Source: a virus. From it: a DNA stretch of 64,000 nucleotides. The notes under the pieces were generated by a model. That model saw nothing but the letters and a program-made list of their open reading frames with translations. It was not told the origin of the DNA and made no database searches. Of the stretch, positions 23,018 to 30,725 are shown piece by piece (positions within the stretch are counted from its first letter, which is position 1; the number at the start of each line of letters is the position of its first letter). The translations under genes were made by a program, and so were the position numbers. The DNA is taken from positions 62,001-126,000 of IMG/VR virus record IMGVR_UViG_3300047510_001668. One strand, written 5' to 3'.

Positions 23018-24042
23018 ACCTGCTCCGGACTGGTGGACCAGGTGATGGAATGCAATTCTGGACGATAATGCCATCGAATGGTGTCTTCCACAAATCTCTT
23101 GAATTGTGTTAGGGTGTCGAACAGATGGCGTGTGCCTCGAAACACCACACCAAACTTTCCCACCTGTTCCATGACATCCACTTTGTTGATGATGAGGTCT
23201 GTGACATCATTGATGTACATGGCTTGAATCACACCATCCAGATGCATCCAACGCACCTGACGCTTTCTGCCTGTAGTGGCACCAAACTCCTGGCCTGCTT
23301 CCTGAATCTTGTCCAGCACCTCCTGGTCACCTTTGTCATTGAATGTCTTGAATCCAGAATAGGTTTCATAGGCCTTCATCACACCATACACCTTTCTCCA
23401 GGTTCTGGGAGGGATGCCATTCAACGCCACGGCACCTGAGGTGCAATGTGAGCTGGTGACATAGGGATAATCACCCCAATCAATGTCAATCTGAAATCCC
23501 TGAGCTCCTTCACACAACACCGTCATCTCACGGTTGTCACCATGAAAATAGCTGTAGGTGTCAATCATGTCATAGGGAATGTCCCAGCTGTTGTATTTCA
23601 ACACCTCTTTGATTCTGGTGCCAGTTCTGCCATACTTGTCACGATAGGTGGGCCCAATCCCTTGTCGAGTGGTGCCAATCTTGGTGTCTGTGCCATCTTC
23701 CTGAAGGTGTTTGTCCTGAGTGACATGGCATCTGGCATCCACCATCATGGGAGCTGAGAATCCCAGCTTCTCCAGCATCTCCAGTTCCTCACGAAGCTTG
23801 GGAAGATGCACCACACAGCCAATGCCAATCACGCTGGGGATGTTGTAGAACACACCCACAGGCACCTGATGAGTCACCACCTTCTGCCCTTGGTGATAGA
23901 TGGTGTGGCCAGCGTTGGCGCCGCCATTGTATCGGAGCACCGCATCATAGTTGTTGTTCTTGGCCAACCAATGAGCCACTTTACCTTTGCCAGTGTCTCC
24001 TGCCTGGAGATCCACCACAATGTCTGCATGACGAATCATCAT
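23014..24042 (-). CDS. Adenylosuccinate synthetase family enzyme (PurA or PurZ-like)
   Basis: A 342-residue member of the PurA family (E. coli PurA 432; phage PurZ about 350). Visible motifs: P-loop QAGDTGKGK near residue 14, NGGANAGHTIYHQG, IGTTRQGIGPTYRDK, VLCEGAQGFQIDIDWGDYPYVT, and the aspartate-binding GATTGRKRQVRW. The P-loop keeps the Asp that serves as base in PurA. As I recall it is Ser in the PurZ enzymes that make 2-aminoadenine, so IMP to adenylosuccinate is the safer call. The short length and phage setting leave PurZ open. Overlaps neighbours by four bases on both sides. Confidence 0.85.
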   Translation of the reverse strand: MMIRHADIVVDLQAGDTGKGKVAHWLAKNNNYDAVLRYNGGANAGHTIYHQGQKVVTHQVPVGVFYNIPSVIGIGCVVHLPKLREELEMLEKLGFSAPMMVDARCHVTQDKHLQEDGTDTKIGTTRQGIGPTYRDKYGRTGTRIKEVLKYNSWDIPYDMIDTYSYFHGDNREMTVLCEGAQGFQIDIDWGDYPYVTSSHCTSGAVALNGIPPRTWRKVYGVMKAYETYSGFKTFNDKGDQEVLDKIQEAGQEFGATTGRKRQVRWMHLDGVIQAMYINDVTDLIINKVDVMEQVGKFGVVFRGTRHLFDTLTQFKRFVEDTIRWHYRPELHSITWSTSPEQV

Positions 24043-24251
24043 CTACCTCGGTTCACGAAACGTGACAATGTATGAACAGCTTCTTTATTTTCTGGACGAA
24101 CAAACACCACTCTACCTGCCGTCTTGTGGTCATACACCATGGCACCCACATACTTCTGCACACCTGAACATGTCACACAGGTTTGTGTGTCAGGGAGCAC
24201 ATCCAAGCGAGATTGTGGGATACCAGACTTGCACCGAGCACATGTTCGCAT
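24039..24251 (-). CDS. DksA/TraR-type C4 zinc-finger protein
   Basis: A 70-residue protein with CARCKSGIPQSRLDVLPDTQ followed by C-V-T-C, the C4 finger of DksA/TraR proteins including the I-P-x-x-R-L-x-x-x-P spacer. DksA-like proteins enter the RNA polymerase secondary channel, but this one lacks the long coiled coil, so its mode may differ. It has a GGAGGATGT site and is the first gene after a TTGACA promoter. Confidence 0.78.
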   Translation of the reverse strand: MRTCARCKSGIPQSRLDVLPDTQTCVTCSGVQKYVGAMVYDHKTAGRVVFVRPENKEAVHTLSRFVNRGR

Positions 24252-24277
24252 ACATCCTCCTGAAAGGGTACAGGAGT

Positions 24278-24306
24278 AATATACTATCTGGGAGGGGCGT
24301 TGTCAA
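24278..24306 (-). promoter_or_regulatory. Sigma-70 type promoter for the purA operon
   Basis: Minus strand: TTGACA, 17 bases, TATATT. It lies 27 bases before the zinc-finger gene and overlaps the end of the upstream gene. Confidence 0.85.
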
Positions 24307-25372
24307 GTTGTTCCAGATTTTTAGCGTTACCACCTAGCAGTTTGATGGGCATGATACCCACACGAACATCTGGATAGGATTTTTCATCCACTTCAAACTT
24401 TCTACCAGAACCAAAACGAGCACCCAGAATGGCCTTGTAGCTGCCAGTTTTGAAATGTGAAATGTCTGTGGAGAAGGATGAGGCGGCCGCCGAGAAGGAC
24501 AAAGCATGCACCTTGCCACGTGGTTGAAGAATGGGATTGCCTTGGGCAATCATGTTCACGTTGTCGGTGTTTCTGTTTCTGGCACTGAATTCTGGACCAT
24601 ACACCGCCTTGCCAATCAATTCATCATCCTGAATGCTCATGAAGAAGCGTTCTCGGGCATCCAGAATTCTTCCATGCACCTGTGCCAGCATACGCAGAAA
24701 CTTCAGCACCTCGGGATGTTCACTGATGGCACCTGGCATCTTGCCATCTGCCTCACGGCTGATACCAGAATACTGTTGGAAGCCACTGGCATCTGTTCCC
24801 AGCTTGTGAGACAGGAAATACACATTCTGAAATTTCTTTTTCTGTGGGTGGAAGGTGACCAGCGCCACGTCCGCTTTGGGTGTGCCTGCCACTTTGTTGG
24901 CACCATAGATGTTCTTCAGAATCTTTCCTCCGATGCTCACATCAATGGGAGATTCCATGTGGGCAATGTATTGATTGATGTCCTGCAACACCATGAGTTC
25001 TCCCCGTTCTGTGGCAGTGGGGGCATTCAACTTGTAGCTGACATCCAGATGATGCATGCGATGCAACAAGCCATGCACCTGTTCTCCAGCTGGTGCACTG
25101 CTGATGACACCCTTCATCTTGCCACCAAACTCAGGTGTTTTCTGAAGCTGGTTGAGCTTGATGCCTTGTGCCTGGTCCGTGACCAGTATCACCTGGTTCA
25201 AGGCTTTCACATCTCGCTTCATCACCAGGTGCACCACATGTTGTTGAGGCATCAGCACCACTTGTTGATGATCCATGGTGGTGAAGGGCTGATGATTCTG
25301 ATATTTCTTCAGAAACACATCCACTCGCCAATCATACTTGAACAGCTCCGTGGGGCGTAAGTCAGATGCCAT
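24284..25372 (-). CDS. Conserved phage protein, possible PD-(D/E)XK nuclease fold
   Basis: A 362-residue protein. The middle contains GTPKADVALVTFHPQ followed by VYFLSHKLGTDASGFQQYSG. An Asp in a strand, then (S/x)-x-K about 16 residues later, with a following F-Q-Q-Y-S-G-I-S, resembles restriction-type nucleases. Catalytic activity is uncertain. The N-terminal 120 residues are rich in His and Gln. It is coupled to the next gene upstream (TGATG). Confidence 0.5.
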   Translation of the reverse strand: MASDLRPTELFKYDWRVDVFLKKYQNHQPFTTMDHQQVVLMPQQHVVHLVMKRDVKALNQVILVTDQAQGIKLNQLQKTPEFGGKMKGVISSAPAGEQVHGLLHRMHHLDVSYKLNAPTATERGELMVLQDINQYIAHMESPIDVSIGGKILKNIYGANKVAGTPKADVALVTFHPQKKKFQNVYFLSHKLGTDASGFQQYSGISREADGKMPGAISEHPEVLKFLRMLAQVHGRILDARERFFMSIQDDELIGKAVYGPEFSARNRNTDNVNMIAQGNPILQPRGKVHALSFSAAASSFSTDISHFKTGSYKAILGARFGSGRKFEVDEKSYPDVRVGIMPIKLLGGNAKNLEQLDNAPPR

Positions 25373-26004
25373 CAGCCATCACCCTGGATGATGTCATAGT
25401 AGAAACGATTGCTATCTTCCATGGTGTATTTGGGATGATTCTCCACACGATACACCTGATGATTAATCAAACGTTGCACCACCAGATCCTGTTTCACCGT
25501 GAAGCTGGGGTCAAAGAAACGCATTCTGTTGTTGGGTTGTATGGCGAAATGGCCGGAATCCAACTTCACGACATGACCACATTTATGATTGTCAGGGGTC
25601 TCGCTGTAGCCAAAACGCAGCTCGTTGTAATCTCCCTGAGCCCAATCCAGGGTGAACAGGTATTCTCCTGAATGTTTCTGATTGTCTCGGTCATAGTACA
25701 TGCAGGTCAAGCCGCTCAAGGCGGCAAACGTGGTGACAGCAATGTTGTAGCTGAAGTTGTTCCAGAGTTGCAACTGTGACAATTCTCGGTGTTCACATGG
25801 CTTCCAGCATAACGCACTCACAGGCACACCCCACCAGATGCCTCCATCTTCCATCAGGATGGTGAACAGGGTGGCTTCCCCGGGCCGGGAAATCACTCCA
25901 AAGGCAATGCAGGGGTGGAATTCCCCATGGCCATGTTCATGATTCTGAAGATATTCTGCCCGAACCAGGCAGCTTATCACGGGTATGTTGCAGTTCAGGT
26001 ACAT
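25372..26004 (-). CDS. Conserved phage protein of unknown function (210 aa)
   Basis: A 210-residue protein with an N-terminal PVISCLVRAEYLQNHEHG segment, then GEFHPCIAFGVIS, LPVSALCW-like aromatic residues, and near the C-terminus FAIQPNNRMRFFDPSFT. This set recurs in marine T4-like phages as a hypothetical protein. The ATG at 26004 was chosen because it gives the family N-terminus; it lies within the preceding small ORF. A TATAAATA element 114 bases upstream may express it late. Confidence 0.68.
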   Translation of the reverse strand: MYLNCNIPVISCLVRAEYLQNHEHGHGEFHPCIAFGVISRPGEATLFTILMEDGGIWWGVPVSALCWKPCEHRELSQLQLWNNFSYNIAVTTFAALSGLTCMYYDRDNQKHSGEYLFTLDWAQGDYNELRFGYSETPDNHKCGHVVKLDSGHFAIQPNNRMRFFDPSFTVKQDLVVQRLINHQVYRVENHPKYTMEDSNRFYYDIIQGDG

Positions 26005-26173
26005 GCAGCACCACCTCATCTCGGTGTATTCTGCCAGCAGTCCCCATGACCATCCTGGCATCATGCAATCCAAAACGTCGAGCCTCAGCCACCGTCTTGG
26101 CATACACTATCGTGGAATATTTATAGTGGGCAGTGAAGCAGGTGTAAACATAGCAGTTTCGTTGATTACGCAT
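25937..26173 (-). CDS. Hypothetical 78-residue protein overlapping the next gene
   Basis: An ORF from the ATG at 26173 (MRNQRNCYVYTCFTAHYKY) whose last 68 bases overlap the following gene in another frame. It has a plausible globular N-terminus and basic C-terminus. The large overlap and lack of known relatives keep confidence low. Confidence 0.45.
   Translation of the reverse strand: MRNQRNCYVYTCFTAHYKYSTIVYAKTVAEARRFGLHDARMVMGTAGRIHRDEVVLHVPELQHTRDKLPGSGRISSES
26118..26125 (-). promoter_or_regulatory. Late promoter candidate (CTATAAATA)
   Basis: Minus strand TATAAATA preceded by C, within the 78-residue ORF and upstream of the 210-residue gene. Confidence 0.5.
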
Positions 26174-26174
26174 A

Positions 26175-26354
26175 TCAGACCCCCAGGAAATAACGAACAG
26201 GAACAATGATAATCATGATGATGCTGACCCAGAGCATGGTGCAGATGCAGAACCAGATGATGGCGAGCATTCTGGGTGAAAGCTGAGGGACCTGAATGAA
26301 CATCATCAGAGTGAGAAACAGAACAATGATGGGCATGTGGAAAGGGGTTTTCAT
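26175..26354 (-). CDS. Small two-helix membrane protein (59 aa)
   Basis: From the ATG at 26354 the product has two hydrophobic helices (PIIVLFLTLMMFIQV and a C-terminal MLWVSIIMIIIV). It is followed directly by the next start. There is no clear ribosome site, so the start is uncertain. Could be a holin-like or phage-membrane protein; no family recognised. Confidence 0.5.
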   Translation of the reverse strand: MKTPFHMPIIVLFLTLMMFIQVPQLSPRMLAIIWFCICTMLWVSIIMIIIVPVRYFLGV

Positions 26355-26468
26355 GGAAAAATTGCGCAGAAAAAAATTTCTATTGGAGAATTTCAGAAAT
26401 GGAGCAGAATTCCATGGTTGGGATCCCAAGGGAACCAGCCTGGGAGGGGTTTATGTCGTCCTCATGAT

Positions 26469-26502
26469 GAAACCCGACTAGAGATTTCCATAGTCGGGTT
26501 TT
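26469..26502 (-). terminator. Rho-independent terminator
   Basis: Stem AAACCCGACTA / TAGTCGGGTTT with a ten-base loop, 10 bases beyond the stop of the 46-residue gene. T or A runs flank both sides. Confidence 0.85.
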
Positions 26503-26511
26503 CAGGTGTTG

Positions 26512-26652
26512 CTATGTGACAGGGTGCTGACTGGCCAACACCTGGGCCAGTTCCAGCTCCAGCATCAGCTTCTGCTTCAGTAGGTGCTGCCTCTCCACTT
26601 CCAAACGCTGATATTTCTCTAGTTCCTTCTGTAGCATCTGTAGGGGTTGCAT
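26512..26652 (-). CDS. Small coiled-coil protein (46 aa)
   Basis: A 46-residue, fully helical peptide with Leu/Glu/Lys heptads (LQKELEKYQRLEVERQHLLK). Its ATG follows GAGGTGTGTGAC and lies two bases after the stop of the AAA+ ATPase, so the two are co-translated. It may be a small partner of the ATPase. Confidence 0.62.
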   Translation of the reverse strand: MQPLQMLQKELEKYQRLEVERQHLLKQKLMLELELAQVLASQHPVT

Positions 26653-26653
26653 G

Positions 26654-27496
26654 TCACACACCTCGGAGCAGAAGCACACGACCCATACGCTCCCAGTCAC
26701 CAGGGTGTGACTTGGCAAGAGAGCAGAGCTTCATCACGGTACGCAAGCTGTACTCACGAAGGTCATCACGGTGTTGCTTCAGGAAGTGCATGATAGCCAC
26801 ACCCACTGGAGCAGTCACACCCTCACGCTGGAACATCTTGCCAGCTGTGGCCACATGCTCCACCCAGAGATGAATGGCCTGACGGTCATGCAAGCGAAGA
26901 TCCAGGTACAGACTGCGAGACATCAGAGCCTCGAAATGCTTCACGTACTTGTTGGCACCCTGATCCACGTACTTCTGGAAATCCAGATTGCTGATGAAGA
27001 TGAAACTCCCATGGAAATCATACCACTGGGGCACGTCATCCTGACGTAGTGTGGCGGAATCCTTCAACCAGGACACACGCCGGACAGGGGAGCTGTCGCA
27101 GAGAGCCTTCAGGATGTTCAGGGCATCCTCGTCGGTGAAGATGCTGTCGGCGTCATCCAACACAATCACCGACCCGGGCTTCCGCATCCGGTAGCCCAGC
27201 TTGTACAGCTCCACCGCGCTGATGGCACCGCTCACCGACTCACGGCGTTCCTCAGGGATGCGCGACAGGGTCTGGTGCACGGTGAATGTCTTGCCCACAC
27301 CCGGGGCACCCGTCACCACCATGCTACGGATGTTGCTCTGGGTGGCACCCTGGGTCAACTTGCCCAACATCTCGAACCGATCCTTCAGGTCAGTCAACAC
27401 CTCGAGGTCGGTTCTGGCCTTCTTGGTCACCAACTTGGCGCGCTCGGCAAGCATGGCCTTGGACGGACGACCGCGACGCTTAATCTGGAGAGACAT
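26654..27496 (-). CDS. AAA+ ATPase
   Basis: A 280-residue protein with Walker A VVTGAPGVGKTFT, Walker B SVIVLDDADS, sensor-1-like FIFISNLDF and an arginine-rich lid (ALMSRSLYLDLRL). The N-terminus (IKRRGRPSKAML) is an AT-hook-like basic motif suited to DNA binding. It resembles phage ATPases of unknown role and is not the T4 clamp loader. The ATG at 27496 follows AAGGTG. It has its own TTGACT/TAAATT promoter. Confidence 0.82.
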   Translation of the reverse strand: MSLQIKRRGRPSKAMLAERAKLVTKKARTDLEVLTDLKDRFEMLGKLTQGATQSNIRSMVVTGAPGVGKTFTVHQTLSRIPEERRESVSGAISAVELYKLGYRMRKPGSVIVLDDADSIFTDEDALNILKALCDSSPVRRVSWLKDSATLRQDDVPQWYDFHGSFIFISNLDFQKYVDQGANKYVKHFEALMSRSLYLDLRLHDRQAIHLWVEHVATAGKMFQREGVTAPVGVAIMHFLKQHRDDLREYSLRTVMKLCSLAKSHPGDWERMGRVLLLRGV

Positions 27497-27522
27497 ATTC
27501 ACCTTGTTTTGGAGTGTTTTGC

Positions 27523-27551
27523 AATTTAACGAAAAGTGGTCATGAAGTCAA
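27523..27551 (-). promoter_or_regulatory. Sigma-70 type promoter for the AAA+ ATPase
   Basis: Minus strand: TTGACT, 17 bases, TAAATT. A perfect 12-bp palindrome, GACACCGGTGTC (27567-27578), lies just upstream of the -35 box and could be an operator. Confidence 0.72.
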
Positions 27552-27579
27552 TAGCGACACCATCACGACACCGGTGTCA

Positions 27580-28281
27580 CTATGCCGCCCGAGTCAGCAC
27601 CGTGAACCCGGTCTGGTCTTTCTTGGCTTTTCCATTTGCCTTCAACCCCACCACCACCGCGCGGTCATCCAGGAATCGGAGATCCGTTTCTGTACCATCC
27701 ACCACCGTGACGCCGGCCCACTTCGCGGGCAGGGTGTCGAACACCACGGCCACGTTCATCACACCAGCCGACAGCACCTGCAACGCCTCCATCTCATTCA
27801 CCTCAGACCTGGAGAACGTGAGATGGTAGTTGGCTGGGATGCCTCGACGATTGGGAATCTTGGTGTAATCATAAAACTGCACCGTCGGGAACGCTTCCAT
27901 GATGTTGCTACGCCATGCACCATCGGCATACACGGCGATGGTCTCCCAGCGGATGTCGCTGGTGCCATTCAGTCGGAACACTGGCACCAACCCAGCCTTC
28001 TGGCTGGACCGAATGGCAGAGCGAATCTCCTTAAGGAGCTGATACATGAAGGCACCACGATCCTCGAAGAACCACTTGGTCTTGGCGATGCGCGCTGCCT
28101 GAACATTGCTGAACACCCCCATGCCCGACAGGTTCAGGCACGCTGAAGCGCACCCAGGTGACGCCATGGGGCAGACCTGATAGCCCGACAGAGTGGAAGG
28201 GGCCAGGTGCATGATGTAGGTCCGGTACCCCAGCTTCTCACCCTTCATGGTCTTGGTGTTGGCGATTCCCAGCAGTTTCAT
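27580..28281 (-). CDS. Conserved phage protein with Cys cluster
   Basis: A 233-residue protein with the pattern KGEKLGYRTYIMHLAPSTLSGYQVCP, then G-C-A-S-A-C-L-N-L-S-G, then FRLNGTSDIRWE and YDYTKIPNR. I know this arrangement from a phage family without assigned function. The three closely spaced Cys could bind a metal. It starts with a perfect AGGAGACGT site after a TTGACA promoter. Confidence 0.68.
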   Translation of the reverse strand: MKLLGIANTKTMKGEKLGYRTYIMHLAPSTLSGYQVCPMASPGCASACLNLSGMGVFSNVQAARIAKTKWFFEDRGAFMYQLLKEIRSAIRSSQKAGLVPVFRLNGTSDIRWETIAVYADGAWRSNIMEAFPTVQFYDYTKIPNRRGIPANYHLTFSRSEVNEMEALQVLSAGVMNVAVVFDTLPAKWAGVTVVDGTETDLRFLDDRAVVVGLKANGKAKKDQTGFTVLTRAA

Positions 28282-28307
28282 ACGTCTCCTTGAGTGTTAT
28301 GCTATGC

Positions 28308-28336
28308 AATTTAATGGTTTTTCACCACTTTGTCAA
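28308..28336 (-). promoter_or_regulatory. Sigma-70 type promoter
   Basis: Minus strand: TTGACA, 17 bases, TAAATT, 27 bases before the ATG at 28281. Confidence 0.82.
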
Positions 28337-28361
28337 GCACCGCTAAGTTGTTACGCTGCAA

Positions 28362-28526
28362 TCACTTAGCTGACAGCATTTCCATCATATGCAGCTTGGC
28401 CAGGCGCTGCGCCCGGTATTTCTCCTTGGTCCACTTGTGATCCTTCCGCTTCTGCTTCACCCAGCGGTCATACTCTTCCTTGGCTTCCTTCATGGCGATG
28501 CGATATTCCACGGTGTCCGGTTGCAT
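28362..28526 (-). CDS. Small basic helical protein (54 aa)
   Basis: A 54-residue Lys/Arg/Glu-rich protein (YDRWVKQKRKDHKWTKEKYR) with an AGGAGAGCTA ribosome site. Its ATG overlaps the stop of the next upstream gene (TAATG). Last gene of the small-early operon. Function unknown. Confidence 0.65.
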   Translation of the reverse strand: MQPDTVEYRIAMKEAKEEYDRWVKQKRKDHKWTKEKYRAQRLAKLHMMEMLSAK

Positions 28527-28702
28527 TAGCTCTCCTGAATGTTGAGGTCCTTCGCGGTTTCCAGCAACTGCTCATCCGTCAGAGTCTCGGTCCATTCCTT
28601 CTGCATATCATAGTAGGTGTTCTCCAGATCCTCCTGGCTGACCAGATCCAGCAACCGCTGCGCCACCAGCTCTTCCAGTTCCACTCGCTGGTTCTCGTCC
28701 AT
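28526..28702 (-). CDS. Small acidic helical protein (58 aa)
   Basis: A 58-residue Glu/Leu-rich protein (VELEELVAQRLLDLVSQED) with a GGAGGATTTCTAAC site. It overlaps the next gene by one base. No family recognised. Confidence 0.65.
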   Translation of the reverse strand: MDENQRVELEELVAQRLLDLVSQEDLENTYYDMQKEWTETLTDEQLLETAKDLNIQES

Positions 28703-28703
28703 G

Positions 28704-28907
28704 TTAGAAATCCTCCTGAAGGTCTTCTGGATCCACGATACCTGCCTGAATCATTTCATCCCGAAGGTCATCCACAGCACACTCCAGGTCCCACAACTTC
28801 ACATAGTAGCCATCCGGCGTGTGAGTGCCCTTGCTGGCATAGAGCGCGCGCTCAAACTTCACCCAGGCCTCCGCCACCAGATCCATTTGCGTTTTCACTT
28901 TTGCCAT
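28704..28907 (-). CDS. Hypothetical early protein (67 aa)
   Basis: A 67-residue acidic protein (MDLVAEAWVKFERALYAS; C-terminal VDPEDLQEDF), tightly packed between neighbours in the small-early operon. Function unknown. Confidence 0.62.
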   Translation of the reverse strand: MAKVKTQMDLVAEAWVKFERALYASKGTHTPDGYYVKLWDLECAVDDLRDEMIQAGIVDPEDLQEDF

Positions 28908-28909
28908 TT

Positions 28910-29224
28910 TCAGAACTCCAGGTTGATGTAATCATCCTTGCCCACAATCTGCCAGTAGCACGTTCGCAGGTCATCCTCGTTCCACACCTTCGCCGGGAGA
29001 TTGCGAGAAGGCTCCCCTAGGTTGTCATCCAGGCTATCATAGTAGTGGAACACACCCTCCACGATACACTCCAAGGCAAAGTTGTTGCCCACCAGGGTGA
29101 AATCAGCATCGCCGAAGCTCACCTTCTGGAACCCATTCAGGTCCACGTACTGGGCCAGGTCATCGCTGAAGCCCAGCTGGGCATACACCTCGGAAACATC
29201 CAGGAACGTCACGGTCTTTTGCAT
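28910..29224 (-). CDS. Hypothetical early protein (104 aa)
   Basis: A 104-residue acidic protein starting MQKTVTFLDVSEVYAQLGF, with GGAGAAGTGAA before its ATG. The longer frame upstream lacks a ribosome site. Function unknown. Confidence 0.65.
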   Translation of the reverse strand: MQKTVTFLDVSEVYAQLGFSDDLAQYVDLNGFQKVSFGDADFTLVGNNFALECIVEGVFHYYDSLDDNLGEPSRNLPAKVWNEDDLRTCYWQIVGKDDYINLEF

Positions 29225-29225
29225 T

Positions 29226-29399
29226 TCACTTCTCCAGGTTGGAAGGATCATCATTCACCCACTGCATCCACGCCACCACCGTTTGCTTCGCGGTTCGCTT
29301 GTCCAGCAGAAAGTAATCCTGAAGCCAAGGAGCCGAGCCGAACATATTCACCTCGCCGGTCCGGCGGAGTGCATTCAGGAACAGGAAGTGCTCTTGCAT
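29226..29399 (-). CDS. Conserved small phage protein (57 aa, MQEHFLFLNALRRTGEVNMFG)
   Basis: A 57-residue protein. Its N-terminus (QEHFLFLNALRRTGEVNMFG) and the following VVAWMQWVNDDP recur in cyanophages and other T4-like phages as an unassigned family. The ATG overlaps the stop of the upstream gene. Confidence 0.72.
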   Translation of the reverse strand: MQEHFLFLNALRRTGEVNMFGSAPWLQDYFLLDKRTAKQTVVAWMQWVNDDPSNLEK

Positions 29400-29830
29400 T
29401 ATGCCAACCCCGCTTCAGCTGCACGCTGGGCCAGTTCCACGATGCTCTCCACGTGATCCAGACTCTGTGGGTTGCGTCGAAGGTCATAGTGCTCCCACTC
29501 ACGGGCAGAAGCATCCCAGACATAGGCATGCTCGCATCCTGAGCCATCGGCGTGACTGAGCATATCACTCAGGAAATCAAACTGCACAGCCGGCTCCTGG
29601 AACAGCTTCCACTCGCCATCGTTGCCACCCATATCACGCCCACCCGGCGTGAGTAGCGAGCTGATGTTGCCACGACCCAACAGCACCTGCACCTCGCCAT
29701 CGTGGGAGTAGTGATCCCGAAGCATCACACCCACATATTGCGGGTAGCCATCCCAGTGGCAATAGATGCCAGTATATCGCGTGGAGTCGGGGTTGTTGCT
29801 CTTACGGATGATGAAGGAACGTGTAGCCAT
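29399..29830 (-). CDS. Conserved phage protein (YCHWDGYPxYVG family)
   Basis: A 143-residue protein with TGIYCHWDGYPQYVGVML and GRGNISSLLTPGG, a pattern found widely in phages and plasmids, function unknown. It is the first gene behind one of the three box-controlled promoters (29861-29889). Confidence 0.7.
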   Translation of the reverse strand: MATRSFIIRKSNNPDSTRYTGIYCHWDGYPQYVGVMLRDHYSHDGEVQVLLGRGNISSLLTPGGRDMGGNDGEWKLFQEPAVQFDFLSDMLSHADGSGCEHAYVWDASAREWEHYDLRRNPQSLDHVESIVELAQRAAEAGLA

Positions 29831-29860
29831 TTGTTTTTCTCTCTTGTTGAGTGTTCCAGC

Positions 29861-29889
29861 AATCTAACGTGGGACGCAGAAATGGTCAA
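29861..29889 (-). promoter_or_regulatory. Box-controlled early promoter A
   Basis: Minus strand: TTGACC, 17 bases, TAGATT. Two TGTAACGG boxes (29899-29906 and 29910-29917, plus-strand sense) lie exactly nine bases upstream of the -35 and eleven bases apart. Same design as promoters B (30662) and C (30983). Confidence 0.8.
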
Positions 29890-29898
29890 GCAGGGATT

Positions 29899-29917
29899 TG
29901 TAACGGAATTGTAACGG
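29899..29917 (-). promoter_or_regulatory. Paired TGTAACGG boxes, promoter A
   Basis: Two direct copies of TGTAACGG with starts 11 bp apart, one helical turn, so both face the same side of the DNA. Probable activator site. Confidence 0.7.
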
Positions 29918-29948
29918 ATTCATTAAGGTTGAGAATCGTTCTCATCCG

Positions 29949-30173
29949 TTACCATTCATCCCTGAGCCTTGCCTGTTCATCCTCCCATTCCCATCGCGCG
30001 TCCCAATACTCCCGAGCTGTCAAGCCCGCCTGATTGCTGGGGCCGTGATAGAAGCCGCCTGAGAGTGATTGATCCTGCTTCACGAACTCTTGAACGTGAT
30101 CCTCCTGCCACCCCTCACTGCGATAGAACTCCTCTGCCGTTACCTTCGTGTCGAAATCGTCGAACCCATTCAT
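29949..30173 (-). CDS. Hypothetical early protein (74 aa)
   Basis: A 74-residue acidic protein beginning MNGFDDFDTKVTAEEFY with a GGGAGGGGTGTGAG ribosome site; the longer frame is not needed. It is rich in Trp and Glu near the C-terminus (YWDARWEWEDEQ). Function unknown. Confidence 0.6.
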   Translation of the reverse strand: MNGFDDFDTKVTAEEFYRSEGWQEDHVQEFVKQDQSLSGGFYHGPSNQAGLTAREYWDARWEWEDEQARLRDEW

Positions 30174-30174
30174 C

Positions 30175-30438
30175 TCACACCCCTCCCGTGACATACACAC
30201 GAAGATAATGTCTCCCTGAACTGAAAAACCCTGAACCCACCCACAACCCCTTGCCATTCACCCATGACTCTGTGACCTCTATGTTCGTCATCCCACCATC
30301 ATCTATCAATATCTGTTTCGCCTCATCCACGTGAATTCCACAGTTGATGTATGTGAACCGTTTCCGTCCATCCTTCATTGTTTCTGAATAACTCATTCCC
30401 ACTCCAAGTTCCTGACTGATTCTGTTCCTGAGTGTCAT
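30175..30438 (-). CDS. Hypothetical early protein (87 aa)
   Basis: An 87-residue protein, start overlapping the stop of the upstream gene. The body (MTNIEVTESWVNGKGLW, then FFSSGRHYLRVYV) is predicted beta-rich. Function unknown. Confidence 0.6.
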   Translation of the reverse strand: MTLRNRISQELGVGMSYSETMKDGRKRFTYINCGIHVDEAKQILIDDGGMTNIEVTESWVNGKGLWVGSGFFSSGRHYLRVYVTGGV

Positions 30439-30632
30439 TATTCCATCTCCTTCCAGTTGTTGTTCAAAAAGTCTTGCCGTGTCGTGAATCCCAGAGAATC
30501 ATCCAACCACTCATTATCATCACAGTCTGTTTGATGATAGAAAGTTCCCAAGTTCGTCTCCATCACGAACCCATTGTCTGTTTCATATTCATGTTTGATG
30601 ATGTAACTCTGTCCAAAATCGTTGTCTTTCAT
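30438..30632 (-). CDS. Hypothetical early protein (64 aa)
   Basis: A 64-residue acidic protein (DNGFVMETNLGTFYHQTDCDD). It is the first gene behind promoter B. Function unknown. Confidence 0.6.
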   Translation of the reverse strand: MKDNDFGQSYIIKHEYETDNGFVMETNLGTFYHQTDCDDNEWLDDSLGFTTRQDFLNNNWKEME

Positions 30633-30661
30633 TGTTTTTCTCTGTTGTTGAATGTATCATG

Positions 30662-30690
30662 AATCTAACATAGAAACAGAGAAAACACAA
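30662..30690 (-). promoter_or_regulatory. Box-controlled early promoter B
   Basis: Minus strand: TTGTGT, 17 bases, TAGATT. TGTAAC boxes at 30700 and 30711 are nine bases upstream of the -35 and 11 bp apart. The -35 is poor, which fits dependence on an activator. Confidence 0.78.
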
Positions 30691-30699
30691 GAATGGAAA

Positions 30700-30718
30700 T
30701 GTAACGGATGTGTAACGA
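30700..30718 (-). promoter_or_regulatory. Paired TGTAACG boxes, promoter B
   Basis: TGTAACGG (30700-30707) and TGTAACGA (30711-30718), 11 bp apart, same geometry as at promoters A and C. Confidence 0.7.
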
Positions 30719-30725
30719 AAAAGTT

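Noticed and set aside
23014-24042. Firm assignment as PurZ and a Z-genome phage
   Set aside because: The P-loop Asp of PurA is kept, and DatZ and the matching polymerase are not in the window. Only the possibility is reported.
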